From NCBI GenBank assembly GCA_020466095.1, contig CM035806.1, positions 133,996,573 to 134,060,572 on the forward strand: a stretch of 64,000 bases of DNA. Reading direction: 5' to 3'. This stretch comes from Chlorops oryzae. Lineage: Eukaryota > Arthropoda > Insecta > Diptera > Chloropidae. Below the pieces are notes generated by a model. It searched no databases, had not been told where the DNA came from, and saw only the letters and a list, made by a program, of their open reading frames with translations. Each line of letters starts with the position of its first letter. The stretch's first letter is position 1. Shown here piece by piece: positions 1 to 10,758 of this stretch. The position numbers and the translations under genes are program-made.

Positions 1-883
1 AGACCCTTCATCATTTAAATCATTGCTTTTGTTTGTTTAATAAAGCTTTACTTAAAAAAAAAAAATTCCATTTTGTACGAGTAATTGTACCTAAAATGGT
101 CTAAATGTACGTTATGTACCCTTTAAGTGAAAAAGGGCCGCAAAAGGTACAATTTTGTATACCTATTTTTCCAACAATGATTCAGTACAGGAGCAAAGAG
201 TGTTGAATGTCTTTTCAATGATAATGTTTTCATGCAGGCCTCTAGCTAAAACCCCTCCCAAACTAATTTTCTGCGTACGCATCTGACCTTCGGTAGGAAA
301 GAACGGAAGAGAAAAGAGTCTGCGAATATTTATGCCACGCAATCTTTTTAGGGATGGGAAAAAGAAAGCGGCGATAGTGTGAAGTGCTTTAATTTTTGTG
401 TGAAGCTCAACTCTTCCTGGTAGCCCGAAAATAATCCAGAGACGATGTTTTTAGGCGGATCATGATAACATGAAAATTCGAATATAGCCTCCAGTTTTTT
501 TTTTTTCGATCCCGGTCAAACTCTTCGACAGTGACTCGCGTCGTCCACATTGAAAGGAGGGAAAAGTGTGTGACTTTCTAGATTCATTTATCAAGTTTTT
601 TCTTATTTTATTTTATTTATTTTATTTTATTTATTTTATTTTCTTTTCTTTTTTTTTGTCTCCACAGCGAAGAAATTCGAGCTCTCAAAACTGCCTGAAT
701 TTTTGGACGTTGGCACCATCGAAAACCTCGCGGTTTGAAGCATCGAAAATGTTTGTGGTTGCTAAGCGGAAAAGGAAGTAGCGTCAAAAATATCACCACT
801 CCACGATGACTTTATGAGGCATTAAGGGGATCAACGTACACATACGCGCACTATCACACATACACACACACTCATATATGCGA
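1..883. other. No gene seen; AT-rich with T-rich low complexity
   Basis: Nothing coding is recognisable. About 597-655 is a TTTTATT/TTTCTTTT low-complexity tract. Short open frames on both strands around 566-800 are carried by that tract and do not look like protein. Confidence 0.7.
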
Positions 884-1095
884 AAAGACCCAGCAGGAAG
901 TCCGAGTAGTTTAACTATAGCGTTTTACTAGTTCTTATTCCACCAGTACTGGTTCTTCTTTATACCCCTGCTTATGTATTATTCTGTAGGAAAATTAACA
1001 TTGCATGTGGACTAAAAATCACCACTTGTACACTTGAACTAACGCTTTACTAGTCCTTTGGGAACCAATTGGGTATATTGGGTATAGTAAAACAC
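884..1095. repeat. Dispersed repeat F, copy 1
   Basis: It begins near a CCCAGCAGGAA-type end and contains the phrase ACCAGTACTRGTTCTT followed by a TATACCC stretch. The same order recurs at 1826-2000 and at 51058-52080. The family is non-coding. Its end resembles the CCCAGCRGGAA ends of the TIR family called D here, so F may be a diverged D relative (inference). Confidence 0.5.
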
Positions 1096-1825
1096 TAGTT
1101 CTTTTTGAAAGATTATTCACCATAATTTGTGGTTTTTTGTTTGTTTCTTTTTTATATAAAAGGCTTCTTCTGCGTAATTTTTAAAGGTAAATTTTATGCT
1201 TCAACGCTGTATGAACACTTTTTGCAATAATAATGTCATAGAAACATTTATTACCGACACGAGAAAAAGTTTTTTCATGCAATACAAGTCAGAGCTCTAT
1301 ACGAAACTCTACCCCCCCTTGGACTAGTTCTTTAGTTCTGGTGAAAGTACTAGTTGTCTCTAGGCAATTTAACCCACAATTACTGGAGGGAGAGCCTGTG
1401 GTTACATGAGTGTAGGTGTGCCACTTGTGCTACACACGCTTTGCGTTTAATGGTCCTCTATCGTATCGTGGCGTACGGACTCCCAAAGCCAAGTTCTCGC
1501 AACTTGTAAGGCTAGTTAAGCCCAGACATTGTGCTCGAAGCGCAAAAGTTGTGAGTTGCGGTAATTTTTTGACAATTTCTGGACAATTTTCTGTTGCCTG
1601 TTGTCTTTTCAAAAGCAAGTGATTTGTAGCGCACACATCCACGCACACACACACGCATATAAATGAATTTATCCTTTCGCCATTCGCCGTTGCTGATAAG
1701 CATTAGAAAGTCTTGAAAAGAAGAGAATGCTTCTTGAACTTTCGACGTGCGGAAGTGTCGTCTTTCAGATGCACGGATTCACGGATGCGTGAATGCGTGG
1801 ATGCGTGGATATAGGGGCATGTGAA
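1096..1825. other. No gene seen; short GGATGCGTG tandem repeat
   Basis: No supported gene. At about 1773-1812 there is a short imperfect tandem repeat of a GGATGCGTG-like unit. Overlapping short frames at 1416-1703 on both strands show no protein signature. Confidence 0.6.
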
Positions 1826-2000
1826 CTAACCCCGCAGGATGTTCAACTAGTGCTATTCTAGTTGCCACCGGTACTAGTTCTTTTCTATACTCTAGTCCAT
1901 ATAAAATTCTTTGGAAAATCAGTATTAAATTTGTACAGTAAAGCACAAGTCCAGTCTGTGCAACCGTACGGTCGTCGTACTTCTGCTGGCAACTGGGTAA
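1826..2000. repeat. Dispersed repeat F, copy 2
   Basis: It starts CCCGCAGGATG and contains CACCGGTACTAGTTCTTTT, closely matching the copy split at 51-52 kb. An inverted match to the start (ACTTCTGCTGG) lies at about 1979-1992, suggesting a short TIR-bounded unit. Confidence 0.5.
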
Positions 2001-2295
2001 AATTTCACCAGTTAAATACTAACGTTTTATAGAGGAAAATGGTACCAACCAGAATTGGTGATTGCTTGGTCCTTTTTTGTTTTAAGTTCATAATCGAAAA
2101 AAATATTTACAAGAGCAACGGAATACCAGTTTTATGGTTGTTTTTTTTTTATTGGGTAATTATGCTTTTTTAACATTATGAGTCTTAAAAGTTAGTTTAA
2201 AAATATTAAGGGGAAAAAACAGAAAAGTGCCTAAAATTGAATTCCACGGCTGGTAAACCCTTCAACCAAAAAAAAATACCCTGAAGTTATCACGA
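2001..2295. other. No feature seen
   Basis: AT-rich sequence with homopolymer runs and no gene or repeat structure that I can support. Confidence 0.6.
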
Positions 2296-2722
2296 CCTCA
2301 ATGGCACACAGTGGGATCGCTCAATACATCTTGCGGAAAAAATAGAAGGAGTCATGTTATTGTAATGAAAATTGGTAAGCATCGTTAAATTGAAGTAATT
2401 AAGGTATAAACCAAGATACATCCAAATTAATCTATTCCCTTGGAGTACCCCCCATAGACCTCTGATTGTAGTTTTGTATGGCAGCTACATCTTACACTCA
2501 ATCTGGCAGTCCCTCGGGGTACCTCTCCTGAATCAATGTCAATTTTTTTCACAGCTCAGGTATTTCAGCTATCATTTCCTTAACATTGGAGTCTGATTCG
2601 AAAGTATTTTTGTTGGCTTGGCATCTTATAGACATTTTATAAGGATCAGAACTTGCAAGTTGCCCTAACATATGCAATGCTTTTTCCCCCCAAATATTCA
2701 AACATTTTCACAATCATTTTTG
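2296..2722 (-). repeat. Dispersed repeat G, older copy of part of the 17-kb duplication
   Basis: In reverse orientation this matches 17565-18030 and its duplicate at about 24950-25420. Shared phrases include AGCATTGCATATGTTAGGG, the GATGCCAAGCCAACAAAAAT segment and the GGGGTACCCC neighbourhood. It is much more diverged than the two 17/24-kb copies are from each other, so it is an older dispersed copy. No intact reading frame is visible. Confidence 0.75.
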
Positions 2723-2984
2723 ACTTTTTCGAGAAAATTGCAGGTATGCGCAAAATTTGTTTTAAGGAATCATTAGAAGAGACTCGGCCCTTCGATTTTT
2801 ATTTAACTAGAAAACGGAGTAGCACGGAGTTTTTGCCTATTGAATAAAAGATAACAAATTAACAATCAGACTCTTAATTTTCATAAAACAAATCACATTT
2901 AAAGCAAAAAGGCTGAAATTAACAGGAAATCTTATTCAATTTAATTTGTTTGAAAAAAAAAAAAAATAAATTGATATTTCTTAT

Positions 2985-3198
2985 CTAGATGACGGCCTCT
3001 GTGCCGTAGTTGACTGAGATGGCAATTTTCGAAGTGACAGTCCCTGGGTTTGAATCCCAGCTCAGGTCGAGGATGTTGTTTAAGGTTTTCTGTTTTGCTC
3101 TTTGGTTTACAATTTTTCGTGGTATCACAAAAGGCCCATGAGGCCTAATTGTGTCAACCTTCATCATGGCAGCCACATTAACCTAACCTAACCTAATT
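2985..3198 (+). repeat. tRNA-derived SINE with (CCTAA)n tail
   Basis: The head (from about 2991) has a tRNA-like A-box region (TGCCGTAGTTGACTGAG) and a B box GGGTTTGAATCCC at about 3047-3059. The body ends GGCAGCCACATTAACC followed by CCTAACCTAACC at about 3181-3196. The 3' body and tail match the element at 33760-33905 on the minus strand. This is a Pol III promoter plus a shared 3' tail, so SINE is favoured over a tRNA gene because the cloverleaf is incomplete. Confidence 0.75.
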
Positions 3199-3259
3199 TT
3201 ATCTAGGTATTAGCCTATTAGATGGAATCACTAACTCATAAAAATAGGATGGTCGAAAA

Positions 3260-4350
3260 GTCTTATTTTTTTCCGTTGAATTCCCACTGTCCGCGATAGC
3301 GCACAGTGGTGACTGAGTGGTAGTTGGCCCAACTACTCGCTACAGGGCAGTGCCTTGATTTGTCAGCATTCAAGCAAGTGTTTATGGGTTAATGGCCTGT
3401 GAATTCCAAAAGAAAGTGGAACAGCCTCTGTATAAAATCTTTTATTGGCATGTATGCCATTTATACGTCAGTCACAATTGACTGCCTTAAGTAAATGCTT
3501 TCGAAATTTTGTCATAAAAGACATGAGAATCGATGATTTCGTCATTGATGAAATTAATTCCTATGGGCTATGTAGCTCGCAATTTGATGTCGATGTATGT
3601 ATGTACTGTGCGACAATTGTTGATACGCATTAATGGTTTATCTGGATGTTCATACGGTAAAGCGGATGACGGTAACAGTTGGTCCCTGTCAAATGTGGCC
3701 AATTTATGGTAAATATTGCGGAGTAGAGCATTCAAAACCCAATCACACATAAAAGAACCCACAATCCAACCACAAAAAAAAAAAACAACAACACTTTTCA
3801 GTTGATCACATACATCCACTAGCAGCGGACATCTGTAAGTTTTTCTATTGAAGCAAAGGCTATCGTCACGTTTCAATTGCTCCATCTAAGTAATTCGGCT
3901 ATAGTCATTTGTAGGGATTTCGCTTTTATTGTTTCGTTGTTTCATTGAATTATGAGGAGGAATTCATTAACAGAGCGAAAATCCTAACTTTCGAGGCAGC
4001 AGATTACTCGTATGCTCGAATGCGAATAGTAATACGTGATCCATTCAAAAGCCCCCATTGTTTCGATGGCAGCGTCAGTACACAATACACAATACACTCA
4101 AAGTGTTTTGTTTATATTATCCTTATAAGTCAAAGATGCACTACATGAACATGGATGATCTAAGGAAGCATCATGCCGTGCTAGTCAGTCGCATGAGCTC
4201 GGACAATAATGAAGTGAAAGAGAACCAACCACAATTATTGCTAAAGCTTATACAATTTAGTATGTGTATCCCAATAGAGAGGACGCATTTATTTCGAATT
4301 CAATTCACTATGGAATTGAAGACTTGGCGACAACAAGCCACATTTTGAGC
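3260..4350. other. Possible decayed host gene; strand and exons unresolved
   Basis: Several stretches have protein-like codon texture but no complete gene can be built. On the plus strand, 3445-3633 contains ...RIDDFVIDEINSYG, and 3945-4075 reads NYEEEFINRAKILTFEA. The latter could join by a roughly 56-bp intron (GTCAGT...TTATAAG) in frame to a segment at about 4129-4348 that starts SKMHYMNMDDLRKHH. A 33-nt segment near 3801-3833 sits between a good acceptor and a good donor (CT|GTAAGT), but its frame does not continue. On the minus strand, 3568-3885 encodes 105 aa that loosely recalls secreted DUF1091 proteins (VDVCDQLKS). I cannot choose between them. A palindrome GTAGTTGGCCCAACTAC lies at about 3321-3337. 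Confidence 0.25.
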
Positions 4351-4692
4351 ACATCAAAATTCATTGCTTTAAATGTGAAAGGCGTAAAATTGGGTCATTT
4401 TGTTTATTTTCATGAGATTTTATTGATTCAAAAAGCCTCAATTGATAAAATATTAATATATCATAGTTAGTAAATTTTTTTTGGCGTTGAGCGGGCCATA
4501 CGTCCTGCATTGGGACATATAGTTTCCAAGGGTATAGCCGACTGCGGCCACCGGAAAGAGATTTTGAAGTTTTGTTGATTTTTCGATTGCTACTATCTTC
4601 ACTGTAGAAACCGATGTCTTTCTTCTCTCTTTGAAATATCCTTCAGAAATCCTTTTTTTTTTTTTTTTTTTTTGGAAGATAAAAAGGTGCAA
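4351..4692. other. No gene seen; poly(T) tract
   Basis: AT-rich sequence with a long T run at about 4651-4673. Nothing else is recognised. Confidence 0.6.
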
Positions 4693-4956
4693 CATATCGT
4701 CGTTCGTAAGTAATTGTGTTCTATGTGATAAAAACGAATTGCAATTTCACTTTGATTTAAATACGTCCAACTTAAAAACTTTATTCTACGGACTTTGATA
4801 TTTTTAAAGCAGAAGGAACCTAAGACATTACCGCCTTAGTAGACTCAATAAAAGCGCACTTTTATCATTTAAGTTTTTTAAATTGAATTTTAAAATCAAT
4901 TTTCCAAAATTTCATTTATTTCATATAGAACACAATAACTTACGAACGACGATATG
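4693..4956. mobile_element. 264-bp MITE with ~37-bp TIRs
   Basis: The left end CATATCGTCGTTCGTAAG is repeated in inverted form at the right end (CTTACGAACGACGATATG). The match continues inward through the AACACAAT/ATTGTGTT and ATAGAACAC segments. No coding capacity. The target duplication is not clear, so the superfamily is not assigned. Confidence 0.8.
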
Positions 4957-5462
4957 ATGACTACGATAGTTAATAAAACAAGGAATATAAAAATTTATAA
5001 GCTGAGATAAATTTTTTCACCAAAAGTAAAAAATAAATAAAATATTTTTTTTTATGTATGCCCACTTTTCCGCCACATTCTGGCGAAAGATTTTCATTCA
5101 AAGATACCTCTAAGTATTGCCTTTAAAAAAAAATGTTTTTATCAATTTCGAAAGGTAGCTTTTTGAGATATTTGAAAAAATGTAAGTAAGTGCAAATAAG
5201 GGGCCGATTGCCTTCCTCAGCCGGCAAAAATCCCTTTGCAGCTTATGTGTACGAAAACAAGGTTTGGACACATTTCTTCCGACTAACTAGTTCCTCAATA
5301 TCTCGGAAAATGTTGCTTACAAAAAAAGCTCTCACTTAAATCTCAAAATAACTCAGAAAAACAAGAATTTTGCGGAAAATCCGTGCAGCGCAACCTTAAA
5401 ACCTGTTCCAAAAGATCTGTAAAAAAAAATAAATACTTTCGCCCATGAATTTAAAAATAAAT
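4957..5462. other. No feature seen
   Basis: AT-rich DNA with runs of A and T. No gene or repeat was recognised. Confidence 0.6.
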
Positions 5463-6322
5463 CAAGTAAGGGTGTTATAGTCAGGCGAGCCTGACAATAA
5501 AATACCCGACACAGACACACATCTTCAAATAAATTTTAATATCAGGAGTTGTTTAAGTCCATAGGGGCCTCATATACCGACTTTTGTTTAATTTATTTAT
5601 GAAAACCGCCCCTTTGCCACGCCCACTTTTCCAATTTTTCGGAATTCTAATCGGAGGCTTAAATGTACGCGCAAATTCTAAGTTTCATTGAAATATTTGG
5701 AAAAAGTCAGATTTTGGGACAGTTTTAAGATTTTTGTGACAGACCCTAGTACTGGAGGTACCCTTAATAAAAGACCGATCAAGAAAATTTTTGGGCAGGA
5801 TGTTTATGGCTACAAAGGAAGTATAAGTGCCAATTTTCGTTCAAGTCCCATAGGCGTTTTGGGAGTAGGAGACAATTTTCGAAAAACGCCCTTCTGCCAC
5901 GCCCATTTTTCTAATTTTTGTAAATAACATTATTTGGCCTAAAATATGTTCAAATGCCAAATTTCATCAAAATATCTTGAAAAACATCGGTTTTAGAGCA
6001 GTTTTTGTGATTTTCATAACAGACCCTAGTGCTGGAGGTACCCCTAAAAACTGGTCCGATCAGGTCCATTCTCGACTCATGTCCCCAAGAGAACGCATAC
6101 CAAATTTCGATAGCTCAACTCCTTCGATAAGAAAACTGTATACAAACAGACAGACGGACAGACAGAGAGACGGACAGACAGACGGACATGTCTAAATCGA
6201 ATCTCCTAGTGACGCTGATCATTTCTATATATATTTTGTATGGTCTATCTCAACTGGTTCTGGGTGTTACACACAACCACACAAACGCAATATACCCTCG
6301 ACACAGAGTGTGTCGGGTATAA
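5463..6322 (-). mobile_element. Helentron family A, copy 1 (near complete)
   Basis: Non-autonomous rolling-circle element of the DINE-1/mini-me kind, in minus orientation. It starts with the 3' end CAAGTAAGGGTGTTATAG, then the terminal hairpin GTCAGGCGAGCCTGAC (5480-5495) and the 3' subterminal repeat ATACCCGACACAG. Inside are two related ~280-bp units, each carrying GGTCTGTYAC and a GGGCGTGGC motif. Near the other end come the GTCY tract (about 6147-6190), the core ATGTC..AATCGAATCTCC..GTGACGCTGATCA, a TA tract and the 5' hairpin CGACACAGAGTGTGTCG. There is no Rep/helicase coding, so it depends on an autonomous partner. Confidence 0.85.
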
Positions 6323-6386
6323 AAACTCATCGCGCCATTGGAAACTACTCAGCAGGCTCTTGCTCTTTTCAAGCTTTCAAGCTTAT

Positions 6387-6924
6387 GCTCTAAAATCGAA
6401 GTTTTTCAAGATATTTTGATGAAATGTGATATTTGAACATGTTCAAAGGCATGTAATATGATTTCCAAAAATTGGAAAAGTGGGCGTGGCAGAAGGGCGT
6501 TTTTCAAAAGATGGCTCCTACACCCGAAATTCAAATGGGACTTGCACGAAACTTGGCACTTTGGCTTCTTTTCTAGCCGTAAACGCCCTCGTAAAAAATT
6601 TTCTTGATCGGTCCATTATTAAGGGTACCTCCAGTACTAGGGTCTGTCACAAAAATCTCAAAAACTGCCTCAAAATCGGACTTTTTCGAAATATTTCAAC
6701 GAAACTTAGAATTTGAGCGTATATTTAAGCCTCCGATTAGAATTCAAAAAATTGGAAAATTAGGCGTGGCAAAGGGGCGGTTTTCATAAAGAAACTTAAC
6801 AAAAGTCGGTATATGGGGCCCCTAATGGCCTTAAATACCTCTTGATATAAAAACTTATTTGAACATGTGTGTCTGTGTCGGGTATTTAATTGTCAGCTCG
6901 CCTGACTATAACACCCTTACTTGT
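6387..6924 (+). mobile_element. Helentron family A, copy 2 (5' truncated)
   Basis: Plus-oriented 3' half of family A, placed head to head with copy 1 across a ~60-bp spacer. It keeps both internal GGGCGTGG/GGCGTGG units, the 3' subterminal repeat GTGTCGGGTAT, the terminal hairpin region CAGCTCGCCTGAC (slightly diverged) and the end CCCTTACTTG. The 5' hairpin, core and GTCY tract are missing. Confidence 0.8.
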
Positions 6925-7740
6925 TTTTTTTTTTTTTTTTTTTTTTTTTTTGCGGGAAGACAACACTTTGTGTTACCAGGCTGAACGAACTGAACTGTCG
7001 ACCATCGTCTTCAAAAGTCACGAAGGTAGGTACGGAAAAACAATTTTCATGCTATGCAAATGTCGGACGATTCTCACACCAGTCCGTTGGTCTTAAACGG
7101 TTGACTCATGTTTATGTTTTTCGGACATAATTTGCTTTTACGTAAAGGGACACAAGAATACAAGCAGTTGGCAGGACCACCACTTCCCTTGTGCTCGACT
7201 AATTCTAATTTAAGTTTCTTTCAATTACTGAGAATACAACTTTTTCGCATTTCTAAAATACACTGAGACGATTTGATAACGGTCCGTTGAACAGTGCCTT
7301 CCGATCATATTCTCCATTCTTCTGTTGCACGCTCTTTTCTATTGTGCGATTCCCCGTTTCCCGGTGCCATCGCACAAGTCACGTAATTCAAATACTTTTG
7401 GACGGACGCAACGAAATTTCCAATCCCAACATTTGCAAACGACACGCAACATCATCCGCAGCCTCCGCGTCCGCGTCCGCTTCAGCCCCCGCCACCATCG
7501 GCTCTTTTTTACTTGCTTTGCAATTTTCACTTCCATCTTTTCCATTGGATTGGACGCTGTATTTTCATTTTCATTTTCGTTTTCGTTTTCAGTTTCGTTT
7601 TCACTATTCCTCATGCTTGGCCATAATTTTATTGTAATTTCGTACAATTCGCTCCTTGGACTCGGTTCCCATGGCTGATATAATACATTTTTGATGGAAG
7701 CTTCAATGGCAGAGAAGACACCAACAATGCTAACAAGAAA
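6925..7740. repeat. Low-complexity DNA: poly(T) and a (TTTTCR)n tract
   Basis: A long T run lies at 6925-6951. A hexanucleotide TTTTCA/TTTTCG array lies at about 7560-7607. The GC-richer stretch at 7440-7500 repeats GCCTCCGCGTCC-like units. Overlapping open frames on both strands (7287-7935) follow these simple repeats and are not supported as genes. Confidence 0.6.
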
Positions 7741-7743
7741 ACA

Positions 7744-7748
7744 GCCAT

Positions 7749-7790
<42 letters not shown>

Positions 7791-7794
7791 TTGT
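7744..7794. repeat. (CA)n(TA)n microsatellite
   Basis: ACACACACAC is followed directly by a long TA run. Confidence 0.9.
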
Positions 7795-8054
7795 AGTTAC
7801 GCAAAGAAGCGGACGGACACAAAAGACTGTTAGACAGATGGACGGACATTCAGATTGAAGCACTGCCGAAGCACTGGAGACTCCAGTGAGCCATTTAGAA
7901 ATTTCAAATTGTTTTAACCACCATTTTTTGCGCACGAAAACTCAGATGTGCCTGCCCACTCTCCTCTTCTATTTTCGACGTCTTAGCTACTCAACTCCAC
8001 TCCACTCCATTCCGTTCCAGTCCACTCGACTCCAATTCAATGCAGACTCCTTGA

Positions 8055-8055
<1 letters not shown>

Positions 8056-8091
<36 letters not shown>

Positions 8092-8126
8092 TCTCTTTCT
8101 CTCTCTCTCTCTTTCTCTTTCTCTAG
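8056..8126. repeat. (CT)n microsatellite
   Basis: Interrupted CT dinucleotide run with CTTTCT and CTTCTT interruptions. Open frames crossing it encode only alternating Ser/Leu or Arg/Glu. Confidence 0.9.
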
Positions 8127-9202
8127 ACCCGTTGGTCTTTTTGCCCAACTCCACCCAATTGACTCTCGGAAAAGTCAATGCACGTTCGCTACTCCCGATT
8201 TCCTTGCGCTCTCATATCGTGGCTCTCCACTTTTCCTGCCGTACTTACTTGCTTTCTTATTTGTACAATGATGAATTTCTGGTATAATCCTTAAGATGCC
8301 ATCAGTTATTGGATTATAAGGCGTCAAAATTTGAAGAATATTGAATTTCTTACTTGGCAAAGTGAGTGGCAGTGGGTGTGAGTCTGGATGGGTTGCTCTA
8401 TGAGGAATTTACACAAAAAAAAATCTAACTCTGGAAATTCTAATCCCAGTACCTACGCAGGTGTGAAAAGAAAGAAAGAAAGACAGAAAGAATGAAAGAA
8501 CATAGTTCGAAAGAATGAGCGCAAAGAGAATTCGTAAGGACTAAACTAAACAGCGGGCGATATTAAAAAAAACAGGTTTCGTAATTGAGTCTACTGAAAA
8601 ATTGAATTCGATTTGATTCAAGCAAAAATACTAGTACACTTTCAGGGGCAGAATGAAGCAGTGCCGCGGCATGCCATGAAGGATTTTCTTCAAAATCGTT
8701 TTCCACAATTTTTAAAGATTACACATCAAATTGTATTGGAATTTGTTGGGGGAACAAATGGCACCTTTTTCCATTCTGGATTCCTTTTATTTTCAATATT
8801 GTTTTGGATTCATCAAATTAATAAAGAAAACTCATAAAATTTAATGCGTTTTGTTAGAGAGAAATTGAGAAAAGCCAAATGTTCAGAGGGGGTCTGCTTT
8901 TTCCAGGAGTAATTGCTACATTTTTTGTTTTTCATTTTATTAATCAATCGGCAAGTGGTCATGAACAGACCCCCGAAATACTTATCAGCAAAACAAAATA
9001 GTTATATAAAATCCAAGAAAGCAAAGTACGAAATGGCTTTATGCGTACCAAATCATACCCTGTGAGAAATATTCCCGACATTGAATATGAGCAATATTTC
9101 TTTTCTCCATACGTATACATATGTGGAGAAGATCGCATCAATTAATTACCAATGAAGCATTCGAATTTGTTACACAAATTGAAAAAAAAAAAAAAAATTC
9201 GG
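8127..9202. other. No gene seen; short (AAAG)n tract
   Basis: About 8466-8500 is an imperfect AAAG/GAAAGA tract. The rest is AT-rich with no recognised feature. Confidence 0.55.
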
Positions 9203-9400
9203 TCGATATTCGTAAACGTGTGTCGTATGTGGTGCAAATGTCCGAAATATCATAGAAAAGGCATCACTCATACGGCATGTAGGACGATCGCGCGCATTAA
9301 AGAATATGTAATTAACGTCCTACATGGCATGTGAGTGATGCCTTTGCTATGATATTTCGGACATTTGCACCACATACGCACGTTTACCGCAGCATATCGA
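9203..9400. mobile_element. 198-bp hairpin (MITE-like palindrome)
   Basis: Arms 9203-9285 and 9317-9400 are near-perfect inverted repeats around a ~31-bp loop. Matching pieces include GTGGTGCAAATGTCCGAAAT and its reverse complement. If transcribed, either strand would fold into one long stem. It sits ~30 bp upstream of Helentron B. It could be a small foldback MITE or a hairpin-RNA source. Confidence 0.75.
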
Positions 9401-9430
9401 TACTGAGGGTATCTATGTGCGCTTGCATTT

Positions 9431-9560
9431 TTATACCTTTTCCGAAGGAAAGGGTATATTAAGTTTGGCACGGTGTATGTAACATACCAAAGGAGTCGCG
9501 GTAGATATAGACATATATATATATTCTTGATCAGGGTGACAAGAGGAATCGATCTAGCCA

Positions 9561-9616
<56 letters not shown>

Positions 9617-10758
9617 GGTCACACTTTAGTTTTTCGTAATTTACTCCTAAGCCATGAAAGATATCATATTGAAATTTGGCATGGACTTCAACCAGGTAAA
9701 TGTCCGAAAAACTGCATACAAATTTTTTTCGTAGTCCCTTCTTGGGTCGTGGGAAGTGGTTCAGAAGTTTCAAAAATCACGATTTTTAACGTTTTTCGTG
9801 GATAATTTTTTTACTATACATCCCAGCTGATTGAAATTTGGTGTGTGTATAGCTACTATGTAGACTTAAGCTTTCGCTGACAAAAAAATTGCGACATCGC
9901 TATATTTATGGTCATCATCCTACACATTAGAAAAAAACACTCTTTCTCTTATTCTCATATCTGAATACAAAAATTATTTTTTTGCTTCTTCTGATTGTGT
10001 ATTTTGCCGCCAAATAAAGTCGTCCATTATGGATAAATTTTGACCATGACCACATTTCGCGAAATTCGCAAAAATTGATTTTCACTATTTTGAATTGAGT
10101 ATTTCGCAGCTAAACGAAATGACCGCTAAGGGTTAAAATTTGACCATGACCACCATTCGCGAAATTCGCGAAAATTTGATTTTCACTATTTTGAATTGAG
10201 TATTTCGCAGCTAAACAAAATGTCCTATAAGGGTTAAAATTTGATCAAGACCACCATCCGCGAAATTCGCGAAAATTTGATTTTCACTATTTTGAATTGA
10301 GTATTTCGCAGCTAAACGAAATGACCGCTAAGGGTTAAAATTTGACCATGACCACCATTCGCGAAATTCGCGAAAATTTGATTTTCACTATTTTGAATTG
10401 AGTATTTCGCAGCTAAACAAAATGTCCTCTAAGGGTTAAAATTTGATCAAGACCACCATCCGCGAAATTCGCGAAAATTTGATTTTCACTATTTTGAAGT
10501 GAGTATTTCGCAGCTAGACATAATGTCCTCTAACGGTTAAAATTTGACCATGACCACCATTCGCGAAAATTTTGTGCTTAATAATAATCTCGAGTCCTAG
10601 AAGCTAAATCGAAGTACAGATAAGGTATAAATAGATATCCAAGCTAGAACAACGAAAACGGCAGGAATTTTTGTTAAGGTAATGTTTTAACATATTTCAG
10701 GCTGAGGAAAAGGTATGTGTGCAATCGGCTTAGCCGATGTAAACTTCTTTACTTGTTT
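9431..10758 (+). mobile_element. Helentron family B
   Basis: Same plan as family A with different sequence. The 5' end is TTATACCTTTTCCGAAGG, followed by a TA tract, the core TTGATCAGGGTGAC..ATCGATCTAGCCATGTC and a long (GTCT)n tract (about 9561-9616). The body contains a ~100-bp tandem array. The 3' subterminal repeat is GAGGAAAAGGTAT, then the hairpin ATCGGCTTAGCCGAT and the end CTTTACTTGTTTT. No protein coding is seen. Confidence 0.85.
10041..10570. repeat. ~100-bp tandem array with alternating variants, inside Helentron B
   Basis: Units begin at about 10041, 10141, 10242, 10343, 10444 and 10545 (last partial). Each carries CGCGAAATTCGCGAAAAT and GAGTATTTCGCAGCTA. From unit 2 onward the unit starts alternate between TGACCATGACCACCATTC and TGATCAAGACCACCATCC, and the endings alternate as well. 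That gives a dimeric higher-order period of about 202 bp. Confidence 0.9.

Noticed and set aside
5688..5927. ~80-aa frame shared by Helentron A copies 1 and 10 (IFVTDPSTGGTL..)
   Set aside because: It is antisense to the element, is broken in the other nine copies, and its similarity is explained by the close nucleotide relationship of these two copies.
7287..7935. Overlapping 116-198-aa frames on both strands
   Set aside because: They follow TTTTCR, CA/TA and GCGTCC simple repeats; no signal peptide, domain or splice logic.
9561..9616. GTCT run as an independent microsatellite
   Set aside because: It is the internal GTCY tract of Helentron B, directly following the conserved core; the other GTCY tracts in the window sit in the same position.
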